Below, piece by piece: positions 12,501 through 24,607 of a stretch of 64,000 nucleotides of DNA. The stretch is from Acanthosoma haemorrhoidale. Lineage: Eukaryota > Arthropoda > Insecta > Hemiptera > Acanthosomatidae. Position numbers and translations under genes: made by a program. How positions within the stretch are numbered: position 1 is the first letter of the stretch; each line of letters starts with the position of its first letter. The stretch spans positions 125,755,910 to 125,819,909 of the forward strand of contig OV884011.1 in the NCBI GenBank assembly GCA_930367205.1, given 5' to 3'. A model generated the notes under the pieces. It saw nothing but the letters and a program-made list of their open reading frames with translations, searched no databases and had not been told where the DNA came from.

Positions 12501-13760
12501 CATTGTCGCTGAGCCCAAAGCCTCTCTCTTTCTATTTTCATTCAACATTTTTCTATATGTTCATATTTTCTACGATAGTGGCCGTAAAAATTATTCAAGT
12601 TATCTGAAGTTTTCATGAAATATTCAGCAACGTCTTGAAGTATACTGCTTAGATATTAGTTTGAATAAATTTACGTAAAGTATAAAAACATATTTAACCG
12701 TTATGTATGAAAATTCCTTTTAAACTTTTATTTTCAGGTTCGTACATTATGAATCGTGAACATCTGATTTGTTTTGTTTCCTTTCAAAGATACTGTGAAG
12801 TTTAGTTCTCTATCTAACTATTAATATGGTGGAGGAAGTAATATTGTGGGTAAGGGTGTGTAAACGAAGGTGTCAAAAGTGTGTTGTCGACAAAGAAGAT
12901 CAGATAATAAATATCATTCTCGTAACAAGTTGTGTTTCCTTTGCAGGTCTGTACATTTTCAAGCGACACTAAGTGAGCACACATTCCAGGGGTGGGGAAA
13001 ACAAGCTGACAAGTTAAAGCGTTGGAACATGGGGTCACTAACGAGATGTAACGATCTTGAGGCCCGACACATGAACGACTCATAAATCGCCTTCATTTAT
13101 TATCCCTGATATCCGTAGAGAGTGGTGCATATCACACCACATCTTTAAGTAGTGATTATTGAACCTTTCTGGCCGTCAATTAAACTACCTCGTGTCCTTG
13201 CAGTATAGTATCATCTCCCCCTCCCCTTTCTCCAAAAATAAAACACTTACTAATATCACTCCTTTAAATTGAAATCTTGCACCTAGATCCCCTATTTGAG
13301 CGATTTGTCGCACTTGACATAATTGTGTTTTTACTATCCTCATTTGCTTCACTGGTTAATTCACTGCGTTGCTTAGTTCTACATCATCTTTTTATTCGTA
13401 TTACTTATTATGTCTTGTTTACAATAGTAAATTAATTAGTTAATGAATTTGATGTTTGAAGTTTCTATTTTCTTTTGTACTTTTACCTGCTGATTTCTCA
13501 GTTCAAAAGCATTAATCAATCAGTGAGTATTTTTTAAGAAATAGGTAGTCTAAAAGTAATAAAGTTATTAAGAAATAGGAACAAGATCAGTTTTACTGTA
13601 ATCGTTGACGATAGTTAGAAATAAATGGAAGTAAATAAGTTAATTTTTTTGGAGAAGTAGAGATTATTTTAGAAAACTTATAGGCTTAATAGAATAACCT
13701 TCGTTTTCATTCAGAATTTAGAAAATGTCAGTGATTGCACTTATTTCATGTACAATGTTT
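9555..13760. other. AT-rich intergenic DNA, nothing recognised
   Basis: Several short open frames (10795-11004, 11523-11708, 12814-13085 on both strands) show no recognisable domains, splice context or repeat family. No RNA gene was identified. Confidence 0.45.
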
Positions 13761-13763
13761 TGT

Positions 13764-14700
13764 TTATTTGATAATAGACGATTGTTTTGTGATGGTCAAC
13801 AAGTTTGTGGTGATGGTCTTTCCACCTCCTGGGTTCTTAATTGTCGCCTCATTACCTTCGTTTGGAGGAGCTGTTTCAGGAGGACTAAGTCTAACTAGCA
13901 ACAAGACCCTGTAACTACGACGGCTAGTGTGTGGCTGAAGGTCCTCAACCCACTTCAGTGCCATTGTTTACACCAACATTAGCTTGTGCGTCTCACCCTC
14001 AGTGATGCGCTTTTTCCCGGACTGGGAGGCATTTCTTGTCGTGGATTGATAGGGGGAACTAGAGAGGTGAACCTGATTCCTCACACCACACCACCTATCT
14101 TGGCGGAATTGTTTGTGATCGAAACCACTCTCTTCACCAGGTCCCCCCCCCAGGTTTGTGGGGAAAGGGTCTGGTTCTTTTCCTTTTCACGCCGGACGAA
14201 TTCATCCCAATTTCTATCTAGGTTACATCAATCCTCTTTGTGGTGACTCTCTCCTGATGAAATGATCACCTCGTCCTGGGGAAGATCTGATCGAGGTATT
14301 TGAGAATTGAGTCAGAGGAAGAGGGAACAAGGAGTTAGGAGCCGAAACGAACTCTTGGCAACTTGCGTGGGGTTCTGCTCACACCACAAGGAGGGGGACT
14401 GTGGTGGCAGATTTAGGTGATGTCCAGTGATAACCAGTCAGTCATATTGAACACCAATAGCTGCCCCCAACTTACACGGGGTCCTGGGATGTAGCTAGAT
14501 ATACTCCCAACCTCCCTCTCGAGATGTATTGTGGACCAGAGGATCTTCGCCGAGACCAGCAGTGATCATAAAACCTCTTGGGGTGTACCCATACCGGATG
14601 CTTGCCCTTGGGGTTATGAGTCGAGAAGATTTGAGTCGTCCACATACGGAAAGAGCCCATCCGGGATTTTGTCTTTGAATGACAACACAGCTAGGCGCAT
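13764..14700. other. GC-richer unassigned block, possible repeat
   Basis: This block is clearly richer in G and C than its flanks. It carries short open frames on both strands, including one at 13764-13964 (-) with PPNEGNEATIKNPGGGKT. The composition change suggests inserted repeat DNA, possibly part of the same element as the decayed ORF at 14850-15350. No family could be named. Confidence 0.35.
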
Positions 14701-14849
14701 ATAGGTAGTTCTTAACAAATATTTTTTGCCAAACCTGCCAGCCTAACTTCGGTTAGAGTTAATTAGAGTTAGAGAGCTGAGAGTTAATCTGTGGAGAGTA
14801 CTCATTAAAAAAGTTACATGATTTTGTGGGCAATGTATATTTTGCTTAT

Positions 14850-15350
14850 TTTACGTTAAAACTTGGGGATCAAAACAAGGTATGGGGCTTTCAAGTGTGC
14901 AAAAGTTGGGGAACAACTTCGTTTAGTTTTAAGAGTAAGAAACAGTGCTTTCGTTTTGGTCATTCCTGTGAACTACACTACCCATTGCTTCTTCTGTTCG
15001 GTAATAGTTAGCCCTAATAAACAAAACAAAAAGAAAGCAAATTACCCAAACCTAATTGAAGCTATTCGTCTTGTGTTCAACAACCCCTTGAACTATCAAT
15101 AACACATTGACTCTCAAGTATGGATGATATCATATTTGAATCAGAGGACGAAGATGGAGTACCTATCCAGGAGGAATCTGACTCAGATTCTGCTATTGAT
15201 GAGGGTCCTAACGTTTTTCTCAGATCGAGCTCACTGACATAGTTAGAGACGTAGGCCTTTCAAATAATGCAGCTGAGTTGTTAGGGTTAAGACTCAAATA
15301 TAAAAACCTGTTGTTTCCCGGAACATCATTTTATACCAGACATCATTCTG
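14850..15350 (+). pseudogene. decayed ORF of a recurrent arthropod repeat-associated family
   Basis: The frame at 14863-15102 reads ...RNSAFVLVIPVNYTTHCFFC. A second frame at about 15222-15352 reads ELTDIVRDVGLSNNAAELLG followed by LRLKYKNLLFPGTSF. The I-V-R-D-x-x-L-S-x-x-x-A-E-L-L pattern recurs, as I remember it, in many uncharacterised multi-copy arthropod proteins. The two parts lie in different frames with stops between, so it is a relic. Function is unknown; I infer repeat origin from that recollection and from the degraded state. Confidence 0.45.
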
Positions 15351-15359
15351 GATAACGAA

Positions 15360-15900
15360 AAAAAAAATGGTTTCACTGTCAAAATAATTGAACTCTTAAT
15401 TAATTGGATTAATAGGAAGAAAAAATATTTATGTCTTATTATAATAAATAGTTAATTATTAGTTTTGTATAATACATATTATTTTATAATACACAATAAT
15501 ATTAGTTTTGTTAATACAGTGTTTTTTCAATGATTGAATCATTTTTACGACTGTTATAATGGAACATACAGACAGGCCAACGAAACACGGGACTTGCATG
15601 TACGTAGACCCTCTCCGTCAGAACTAACCAAAAATCGATCATATATGCAGATTTGTCATTTTAAAATTTAAGTTGTAATGAATATGATTACTTTCTTAAA
15701 ATTAGCATGTTCCTTCACAATGTTCTTTCACTATTTTTGATTAATCTCATTTTATTTCAGAAGATGCCAGTGCTTATTGACAACTATCCAGCAACCAATG
15801 TTACCAACAGCTAAGATTTCCTTTAGCAGCAGGTAACCACAACACAACCTTCGAGGAAAAAGCGGGCAGGTGACCACTATCGATTCTCAGTCAGTTGGTG
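15360..15900. other. upstream region of the coiled-coil gene
   Basis: AT-rich in the first 400 bases, then GC-richer towards the promoter. No coding sequence is recognised. Confidence 0.4.
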
Positions 15901-15914
15901 GGGGCTGGCACGGC

Positions 15915-15950
15915 TATATAAGCCGTCCATCCGCGGCCGCCCCCAGTCAC
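15915..15950 (+). promoter_or_regulatory. TATA-box core promoter of the coiled-coil gene
   Basis: TATATAAG lies at 15915-15922, inside a short GC-rich island that includes ccgcggccgc. A cCAGTC sequence, close to the arthropod initiator TCAGTY, lies about 30 bases downstream, immediately ahead of the ATG at 15951. If transcription starts there, the 5' UTR is only a few bases long. Confidence 0.55.
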
Positions 15951-16030
15951 ATGTCCGACAGCGATTGGAGGCGAATAGAGGAACGCTACTCGGCTGAAGA
16001 GATCAAGATCCAGTCACGCCTCAGGCAGAT
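15951..16030 (+). CDS. coiled-coil gene, exon 1
   Basis: It encodes 26 codons plus two bases (AT) from the ATG and ends at the donor AT|gtaagt. The ATG is the first after the TATA box. Confidence 0.7.
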
Positions 16031-19000
16031 GTAAGTACCCGGCCAAAACTGAATCTAAATCTATTGCAGGGCTCTCAATTATCTTACAATCAGCTGCTGC
16101 GAAGTTGGTTGTCAGTCACTGTTCTCAAAGAATAACGTCAATTTCTTGGTCTGCCTATTTGAGAATAATATTATCCCAAACAAAAATATCTTCTTTTTTT
16201 TTTTTTTGTTGAACCTAGTAGTATATTAGTGTCAAGCCTACGCTTCTTAAAAACTAAATAGAGGATTAGTTGCCTATTAGATCGAAGATTTTTCTTCAAC
16301 GATTGAAATGTATTCATATCAATTGAGAAAGCTAGTGGAAAAGTCGTTCTTTACATTTACAAAAAAATCGAGATAGCAGTGGATTCTAAAAGAATATTTT
16401 GCACTCATTTTGTATGCTAATGGATTAAAACCTCACTCGTACATATGCGTTTGGGAAAACAGTTTGTGGAAAGGGTCAGATTTTCAGAAGTGTGACGTTT
16501 TTACCAGAAAACCGATCGTACCTAATCAAAATAATTTTGTGTAATTTTACTAAAATGTTATTGGTCGGTAATTATCGCCAGTAGTATTTTTAGTAAGTTA
16601 TCTTGAGTGAGAATGCTGTTGGTCTTAAAATGAATCATTAATGATGATGATATCAAATAAAAAATGATGATTTTCTTCTTTACCTCACATTGCTGTATTG
16701 TTTGAGTAACTTGTCCTAATTATGGATCAAACGTTCTGTTACAAAATTTTCACGTTCGAAACTGTAGTATAATTTTTCTTGGTTACTTTAGAATAAATTT
16801 TATCCGTTCCACTCACATTTTCAAAACAGTAGGCCTCTTCAAAAGCAAAAAGAATCATTGTTATCTGTTCACTCCATGAGTTGTGTGAAGTTGTTTTGGT
16901 TTCTGAAAAACACGTTCATTTAAAAAGAGCGAGTTTCACATCTCAAATTAAGAAGTAGAAATAGAAGACATGGTATCCGATATCTGAGTGCCCGACAGTA
17001 CTTCCGTGTTAAATTTCTTTAAAACTTATCTATTAAATGATAGTGAAAAAACAATCCAATTTTTTACAAAACATTTCATTTTTTCCAGCAGTAAAAAAAA
17101 ATGTACATGGTTAAAATTGATATACCTATACCTATTCTACTATAGAGAGTATTATATGTGATTTGAAGTAAATTTCAAGGGGGCCAAGTTTGGAACCTAT
17201 GAAAAAATTGAAAACTAAGAAAGAAAGTTACACCAAATGAATATCATCTGTTATTTAATTTTTATAAATAAATAGTTTTAACAAGTGTACATGTCTCATT
17301 CTGGAAGAACACAAAACAGCCCACAAAAAATATTATAGGGTTCATTATCTGAAAATATATTTATGATGAGGTTCAAAAAGGTTAGTGCTGGTAGTAGAGT
17401 AACAAATTATTGCTAATAAAAAAATTAAAACTAAAACTGACTCTAATTAATAAACTAACAAATATTGGCCATATAATAGTAATATAACATTTAAATAAAA
17501 TCGTATAAAGTATAATATTGTTTTCTTGAAGGGTTTCTGGTTATTGGACTGAATGATGGATTCAAGGAATAGTTGGTTGAAAAGTAAATTTAAGATGCAT
17601 TATAATTTACAGAAATTCCTCATTAAAATCAAAATATTTTGATTAAATGTGTCCCTTTAAAAATGTTTTGAAATTCAGCCATAATTTTAACTGATTTTCA
17701 AATATAATAGAGCTAAGGCCATCTAGATGAGAGATGTTTCTGTCTTTAATTTAAAACCCTAAAATATATGGTAGGAAAATATATTTTTTTAAATTATACA
17801 AGTAATTATGGCTTGTTGAAATTTACTATGGTGCACGTTTTATCCTTAGCGCCATCCAGACATTAATTGAAACATGCAAAACATCATCTCTTTTTTTAAA
17901 ACATGCATTGAGTTAAAATTGCGATCACCATTTTAACGACTTTGTCTAGTTACAATTCAAAAATAAAAAATATAAATCACACATCATTAATCATCGCAAC
18001 AAAATCTTTACTTTTTATAGTGAATTATTACAACAACATGAAAGAAAACACTTTTTAATTACAAGTAATTAATTATTTAATAACCCTTAATTATATTTAT
18101 AGTATTGAAAATGTAGTTCATGCCATTGGGTACAATCTGGATATAAACTTTCTCGTTTATAGGTCATACATTTTATTTATAGGTTTATAGGACGTACAGG
18201 TGCAAAAATAGGAGTTTCTAATATTGAAAACGATCAGCAAATCCCTAAAAACCCACCTGGAGTCAATATTAAAATTTATCCGAAGGCATCATGAGATTTT
18301 ATCAATAAATGACAACATCTATAACTAATCTCATCAGATTTTACAAATTATTTTGGAGCCACTCTTCTTGCATGAACCGAGTTAGAACGACTAAGTACAT
18401 AGGAACAATTACCAAAAAAAACCTTTATAACCCTTCTTAGTCATTAATTTTGGAAACCATACAATCAAAATTTGTTACATTAAAGTGGTTAAAACATGAA
18501 TGACCAGCCCTCTTCCAACTGAATTTGAACTTGTTATGATTAACACATAAATTTAAATGTGTAATTTTCTATGGAATGAATATTTTTTGTCAATGTATCA
18601 TCTCTAACAATATATTGGAGATATCCTTCATATTGAATTTTATGGCAAGTGCTGCAGCTAGGCTATCAACATTCAATGTTGATTTCTTACTTCTAAAAAT
18701 CATTAGAAATTGAAAAAAAAAAAAAACCGTTGAACTGCAGCAATAGTTCCAGGGCAGCACGATGTAAATTAAACATAAATAAATTATCACACAGAATATG
18801 TTCAATTTTGAAATGACTGACTATTTCCAGCCATCTTTTATCAATTTCAACGAGTTGATTGATAGTTATTCAGTCTTCTAATTTCTTTAAAGAAATAATT
18901 GTCGTCTATTTGAATGTCTGGGATTTCTTAATATAAAACTCGACACAATATTCACACTCCGTCCAATATACTTGCGATGAAGAAAAAAAACAATTGAAAA

Positions 19001-22000
19001 CTCCTATTTCCCTTAGTTTGTTTCAGACCTTTCTTCAATATAGGTATTTAAAACATGTTCGCGTCTCGCCACACTGGACCCAGCCTTGATGCATCGTCAT
19101 TTCAAATACAAATACAACACAAGCAACTGACAGGTTCTCGACGTCGATCGAATACGGAAATGTACAGATTAGTCTTCAAATGCCGAAAAGGAGGACACTT
19201 TTTGTGGGAGGACTGAACTTACAAATACTTATTCCTAATTGAAGGGCTGTCCTTGCTAAAGGAGGACGATTGGTCATGTTAGCGTTATTTACTTATCTTC
19301 ATTTCTTCACTATAATATTATTGTCATGGCCCCTTTCCATTAAATACTGTCCATGTTCTAGCGCATTCCTCTTCCTGTATGTGTAGTGTCTAGGAGGGTA
19401 GCTCCTCTGTCACATAAATTACCAATCCTTACCATTCGATGCATTACTAATGTATTTTACTCAAAATTTTGACCATACCATCACTCTTTCTGAAACCAGG
19501 CATAAACCTTAAATTCCTTCTTCACCTGCCTACCTCCTTAACTGCACTTTTATTCACCATGATCTGACTTGCCGGACTGGCAATGGTGTATTTTAGTCAA
19601 TTTATATTCTCCCCATGGGATTTATTAGCAAAGCAGCGTTTGTTAAAATTCAAGAAGACCTAGAACAAATTAATGCTTAGACAAACTGAGACAAAAGGAA
19701 GAAACTAAAGTTAAACTTTATAAAACCAGGTTATTTAGGCTCCGGTTCCCTCCTCAGATCCTGTGTCAACAGACATTCCAGTCTTATTCCTAATTGATCA
19801 CCTTCTGCTCCACCGCCAAAAACGTAGGTATCACCATGGATTAGACCAAATGAAATAAAACACCATTTGTCTCTACAGCGCTAGATTAACTTACACTCCA
19901 AATTTTATTTTTGATTTTATTGAGAAAATTCACCCATACATAGAAAATATTATAAAATTTTGTTAAAAAATGAGGAACCCTTGGAAAACAAAAAAAAAAT
20001 ACTGACACTTTATACAACGGAAAACTGAACTAAATTTCAATTCAATTTTTATCAAATTTATAAATTAGAACTAGAAAAAAGGATTATATCCTTCCCCAGA
20101 ACAAATTAAATTTACAGTTGCTAAGAATTTGGCAATATGTTTTTTGGGTTATTGAGTCTAAAAGTAGTTTATTTTTTTCTTCTAAACCCCTACAATAGTT
20201 AGACTGGTCAAAACTACTGGAATATTATTGTACTGTTTAAAGCATTCAAAAAATGAAAAAATATGTATATAACTTCTTGATTTTTTTTAGTTCACAAAGG
20301 AATAATCCAGAAAGTGAAGAAGAAATAAGAAAATTTCAACAAGAAAGAGAAAGTGAAAGAAGAAAAGCATTAAAAAGAAATCAAGACCTGCTCAAGGTAT
20401 GTATATATTTTCTTGCCTATTGAAAATACCATATGAATTCATCTTTTCAGACCTAGTAAACTTACAATTCACAAGTTGCTGTACTCAAAGAAAACACAAT
20501 AGAAAAATATTATAGTGATTCTTAAAATTTTAAAATATATTTTTATGAAACATGAAGTAAAGTAAAAGGAAGAAAACTGGATAATGAAGAACATTTTACT
20601 TTAAGTTAAAACATCTCTGGGTTAATGAATATCATCACAAGAAGGGACACAAAAAAAGTAGGTGACATGGCTTTCTAGCTGGAACCATACTATTTTACTT
20701 AAGAAGGAAAAAAGGAAGATCTAGCTCAAGATGAAGAGATGACATTGGAGTATAACCAGCATACAACAGGGAGCATCCACTGATGTCAATTGAAAGATAC
20801 TACACTGTTTTCTTTAGAAAAACAAAAATAATCACCTAGGTCGAGGTACTCTCTGCAGGGCTGCCTAGCGGTGAGCTCAATCAAGAATATTAAAATGAGT
20901 CATCAAGCTGAATTGCTCTCTGAAGGGTTGCCCCCCTTTGATCTACTATTAAGGAATGGTCTAAAATTGATCATAGTCTCACGGGTTTTGTTACAAAGAA
21001 TGAACATACTTCCATAACTCTACTCTGATTCATAGTGGGGCACATTATTGTCATACACGAAGAGACATTCGTTTGTGAAAGTAAGGGAGAGAAATTCCCA
21101 CTAGTGTTATATAATAAAAATATCCCCTAGACATAGTAGTTTTTTTGACAATAATTTAATGAGCATTTAAGTAACCCTAAGGAGCTCTTAAGGAGAATCC
21201 GTGGATACTACTTCTTCATTTCCTACTTAAATTATTTAATTTATATACTATAATATTAAAATATTTATTATCATATATTTTAATTATATATTTTTTATAT
21301 AATTTATTATTTACTTTATATTTAACTTTGATATTTTACTTTATTTTAAGGTTCTGTTAATAAAAATAGGATAATTCTGGCAAAAGGAAAAATTGTTTAT
21401 TTACACAAATTGATTTAAAAATTAAATAAAATAACATTATTAAAACTAAATTTAAAATTGTACCTTATTACTAAACGCGAGACTGGCCATTTCTCTGTGT
21501 TCTTTGTGGCATAGCGTGATCTATGGTGTCTTCTTCGCGTCCTTTGTTGTCGTGCCGGGTGAAAGTGAAATGGGAGCCGGCTTCCTCCAAGCTCTCGTCT
21601 CCCGGGTCTCCGATGAAAGAGTGCGTGATCTTGTCTGGATGCAAATGACTGGAATCTTTGTTCCTCGATGCGTACCTCGTACCTTTCCGCTGCCTTATTG
21701 ATCTTTTTAACTGACATTGGACAACCAGTTGTTTCGGATATTATTACTTTTCTTGTCTTGAAGTCAAAACATTCATGAATCGTGATCCACGGATCGTATA
21801 CCGTTCATTTATGCCCGCTAATTTTTAGTTTATCTCAAAGACACCATCAAAAATCACCACATCAAAATATCACAACAATATATTATTAAAATATTTATTA
21901 ATCATATATTTTAATTATATATTTTTTATATAATTTATATTTTATTTTTTATCTTTATACTTAACTTTAACTTTATCTTAAGGTTCTGTTAATAAAAGCA

Positions 22001-24607
22001 GGATAATTCTGGTAAAAGGAATAATTGTTTATTACACATATGTTCATGAATTTAATATACAAATAGTTACGTACGTAATAAAATAACACTGTTAAAAAAC
22101 TAAATTTATAATGTACCTTAATTATTAAACGCGCGTTACTGGCCAGTGTTTCTTTGTGTTGAGCGTCCTTCCTTCGTCTTTATGGCGTAGCGTGGTCCGG
22201 ATTGCGTCTTCATTGTCTTGAGCGTGGGTTGCTACCTCGTGGTGATCATGATCTGGTCTCCAGTGTCTTCTCAGTCGGGCCGTCCGTGAAAGAGTGGCCT
22301 TGTGGCCTCATGGCCGGGTCGGATGCAAGTGTCTTTTCGCTGCCATCTTGATCTCTTGACCTCTTTGGTTGTTCAATCCTCTTTGGCTCATATATGATCA
22401 CTTTTCTTGTTTTGAAGTTATTAAAATAAAATATTTATATTTAATTTTTGATATTATTTTTATTATAAATATTAATGGTAGATACAACGCAGCGAATAGT
22501 GTTTAAACATTCGTGAATCGTGGTACACGAGTCGTATATTGTTCATCAACGCTCGCTAATTTCGAGTTTATCTCAAAAACACCATCAAAAATCTACATTA
22601 AAATATCACAACAATATATATTAAAAAAAAGATTTTGTTCCTAATTGATGTCAAATAATTTAAGCCCGTAACTTTCAGTACTATAATCAATAGGTTTGTA
22701 TGTTAATATTAAAGACAAGGATGCAAAAATTCAAAAATATTTAAAAACAGAGGTGTGCCAACTTAACCAAGAACAAATATACCTCTTCATGGACCAGAAA
22801 ACGCCCGCCTACGTTTCGATATTTTAATATCAATAAACTATCTGTGTTAGTTTAGAGAGATGGGGCTAGTTCACAATCTCGATACCGTGAGCACTTACTA
22901 GGGCCCTTGGTGTAGTCGACCCTGATGGGCGGAATAAGCTGGCTGCTCGCAGAAATATAACACCTATATAAAGCAGAAATTCCTTTTATTTTTTTATTCA
23001 GTCGGAATCAGACCCTTGAAGTGAACACTGCTCTCTCTCTCTCTCTCTCGCTACTTTTCTCGAACCATGGCTATCTTATTTTATTACCTCTTCACCTCTC
23101 TACCTAATATGCTAGATTAGAGTCTTGGTGCTGTCAACCTTCCCAGTAGAGTTTCCTGTTTTCTGCCAGCTGAACTAGCATATTCATGGAAGGACCCCTC
23201 CATGCCAACAACGGCTTCTGGGGCCCTACAAAATGAACCTAGTAGTGTCTACCCCAGCGGTCTAGTCTGCCTCTTTCTGGCCTTTGGGATTTGGACTGTT
23301 TTCGCCTGCCCTCAGATGACTGTGAACTTGTGGACATCTAAAGAACTAACTATAATAACTAGCCTGTACCTCTGCTCATACCTATACCTCCTGAACATAG
23401 TGTGCTATAGGGGCACACCTTCTAAGATTTTATGGAGTCAGCTCAATAAACAAATATGAATCATTCTGCCCACCATTTAGGCCTCCAGTAAAAGTCTAAG
23501 ACCACCTTTTCTGAGGCCCACCAGGCTGTGGCTAGGTCGATGAGACATCCCCTGGGGGGTTCGGCTAACAAGATGTTAGTAGCCTACAGTAGAAATTGCT
23601 TTTTTAATAATCTTCGATAAATAAGTATTATAGGAACTTATAACTTTTCTATCTGTTTTTTACTAGAATAATTTTATGATAATAAAATAATAATACAAAT
23701 TTCATATTATTGACATCACAATTATTTAATAAGTAGAACAGAATAGAAAAAATCCTTATTCTGAGACTATGATCCCTGGGAAGAATAATATGGTATATAT
23801 AATTTTTTAAGTCAATTCTGGCCGACAAAAAAGAAATAATATATCACATAAGAAAGAAAAAACAAAACAAAATAAAGAGTATACCAGAATTTAAAAAGTA
23901 TTTACAAGCTTTACATATATAAATACCTATCTATATAAATCTTTCTAAGGATGATAACAATATTTAAGAAACTCTTGGGCCTACATCCCCTACCACCTCT
24001 AGTAGTGTTCATTCCCATTCTTATTCATTTATTTTGTTAACTTAGATATTAAATAAATACCATTTCATCAGAAATTATAGTCATTTTATTGAGAACTAAA
24101 TTGTTATAACTAAAAAATTCTTTAACAAAAACTACATAAACTTGGAAACAGTTTCTTACTTTGTGACCTAGTTTTAGTTGTTAGGTGACTAAAGAAATGT
24201 ATGTTAAAATTAATGCATGTTTAAATATATTAAATCTTTTTTTAGATAAAATGACAATCACAGGTATTTGAATTTAAATCACTTATGAATTGTATTCATT
24301 CCTTGTCAAATAAATCAGGTGTCTAATAATCATAGCCAAATAAATTACCATACTTGGCAGAAATCAGACTCACACCCATAAAAAAAGACTATTTAATGAA
24401 AAGAATGGTAAAAAACAAATCAGTTGCTTTTTAATATAATTAATTAGCATTCTTTTTGTCTGTGATTCATAGGAAATTGAATTATCTGTGGGTCGCTTGA
24501 GGACCAGGTCTCTTTATTCACCAACTGATGAAACTTTGAAGTTAGCTAAAGCAAAATTCCTAAGAAAACTTAAAGACCTGAAAACTAACCAGATTTTGGA
24601 TGAGTGA
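15951..24607 (+). CDS. small coiled-coil protein, centrosomal-type (kizuna/CEP15-like), 3 exons
   Basis: Exons 15951-16030, 20291-20396 and 24473-24607 join in phase (2 then 0) to give 106 residues ending at TGA 24605-24607. The donors are gtaagt and gtatgt; the acceptors are tttttttag and attcatag. The protein is highly charged: MSDSDWRRIEERYSAEEIK at the start, then a Glu/Arg/Lys-rich helix, then RRKALKRNQDLLKEIE and a Lys-rich helical C-terminus. The KRNQxLLKxIE segment resembles a conserved stretch in CEP15 (C3orf14) and in the kizuna N-terminus, both centrosome or basal body proteins; I cannot decide between them. The in-frame TGA is followed by 30 more open codons (see findings). An AATAAA lies at about 24763. 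LRRC51 follows on the same strand. Confidence 0.7.
16031..20290 (+). other. intron 1 of the coiled-coil gene
   Basis: A 4.26-kb AT-rich intron. A non-LTR RT relic lies near its 3' end (19630-19880). Nothing else is recognised. Confidence 0.6.
19630..19880 (+). pseudogene. non-LTR reverse transcriptase fragment (CR1-like)
   Basis: Frame-broken pieces in order: DLEQINA.TN.DKRKKLKLN, then CSTAKNVGITMD. The pattern 'W..NKLKLN..KT' followed by 'SAKNLGV.LD' is the RT region downstream of the catalytic DD in CR1/L2-type elements. It sits in intron 1 of the coiled-coil gene, in sense orientation. Confidence 0.4.
20291..20396 (+). CDS. coiled-coil gene, exon 2
   Basis: It completes codon 27 and adds 35 residues rich in Glu, Arg and Lys, ending NQDLLK|gtatgt in phase 0. 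The helix-forming composition suggests coiled coil. Confidence 0.75.
20621..20830 (+). repeat. ~210-bp dispersed repeat, copy 1
   Basis: It matches 26416-26636 in the same orientation at high identity, starting gaatatcatcacaagaaggg and ending near ctttagaaaaacaaaaat. No coding potential. See the paired entry. Confidence 0.85.
21240..21885. repeat. tandem ~0.65-kb unit, copy 1
   Basis: The unit starts near tattaaaatatttatta, passes aaggttctgttaataaaa and a GC-rich centre, and ends catcaaaatatcacaacaat. Copy 2 follows head to tail. The GC-rich centre has a 100-codon open frame on the - strand (21415-21717), Arg/His-rich and unlike any protein I recognise. LTR-like organisation is possible but unproven. 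Confidence 0.75.
21886..22622. repeat. tandem ~0.74-kb unit, copy 2
   Basis: It repeats the same order of blocks as copy 1: the AT-rich head, aaggttctgttaataaaa, a ggccagtgttt centre, gaatcgtgg-acacg and the terminal atatcacaacaatata. An extra AT-rich insertion lies at about 22425-22490. The open frame of copy 1 is not kept. Confidence 0.75.
22770..23060 (+). repeat. repeat family X, copy 1, with TATA and initiator
   Basis: It shares blocks with 54895-55120 (+): cctcttca-gga-cagaaaa, cccgcctacgtttc, gtttagagaga-gggactagtt and a terminal cctat-taaagca. This copy has TATATAAAG at 22965-22973 and ttattcagtcgg (initiator-like) with the A at 23000. It ends in a CT microsatellite (23031-23049). 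The layout suggests the promoter end of a retroelement or an LTR. Confidence 0.6.
24473..24607 (+). CDS. coiled-coil gene, exon 3 (terminal coding exon)
   Basis: 44 codons after acceptor attcatag, ending at TGA. The residues continue the helix (EIELSVGRLRTRSLY) and finish with a Lys-rich segment. Downstream codons remain open to TAG at about 24697. Confidence 0.7.
   Translation, partial: EIELSVGRLRTRSLYSPTDETLKLAKAKFLRKLKDLKTNQILDE

Noticed and set aside
12814..13085. Overlapping frames on both strands
   Set aside because: Both are shadows of the same slightly GC-richer stretch; neither shows a domain or codon bias.
23202..23459. 85-codon frame with hydrophobic stretches as a membrane protein
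   Set aside because: It lies just after the promoter-like repeat X in an intron, with no splice or family support.
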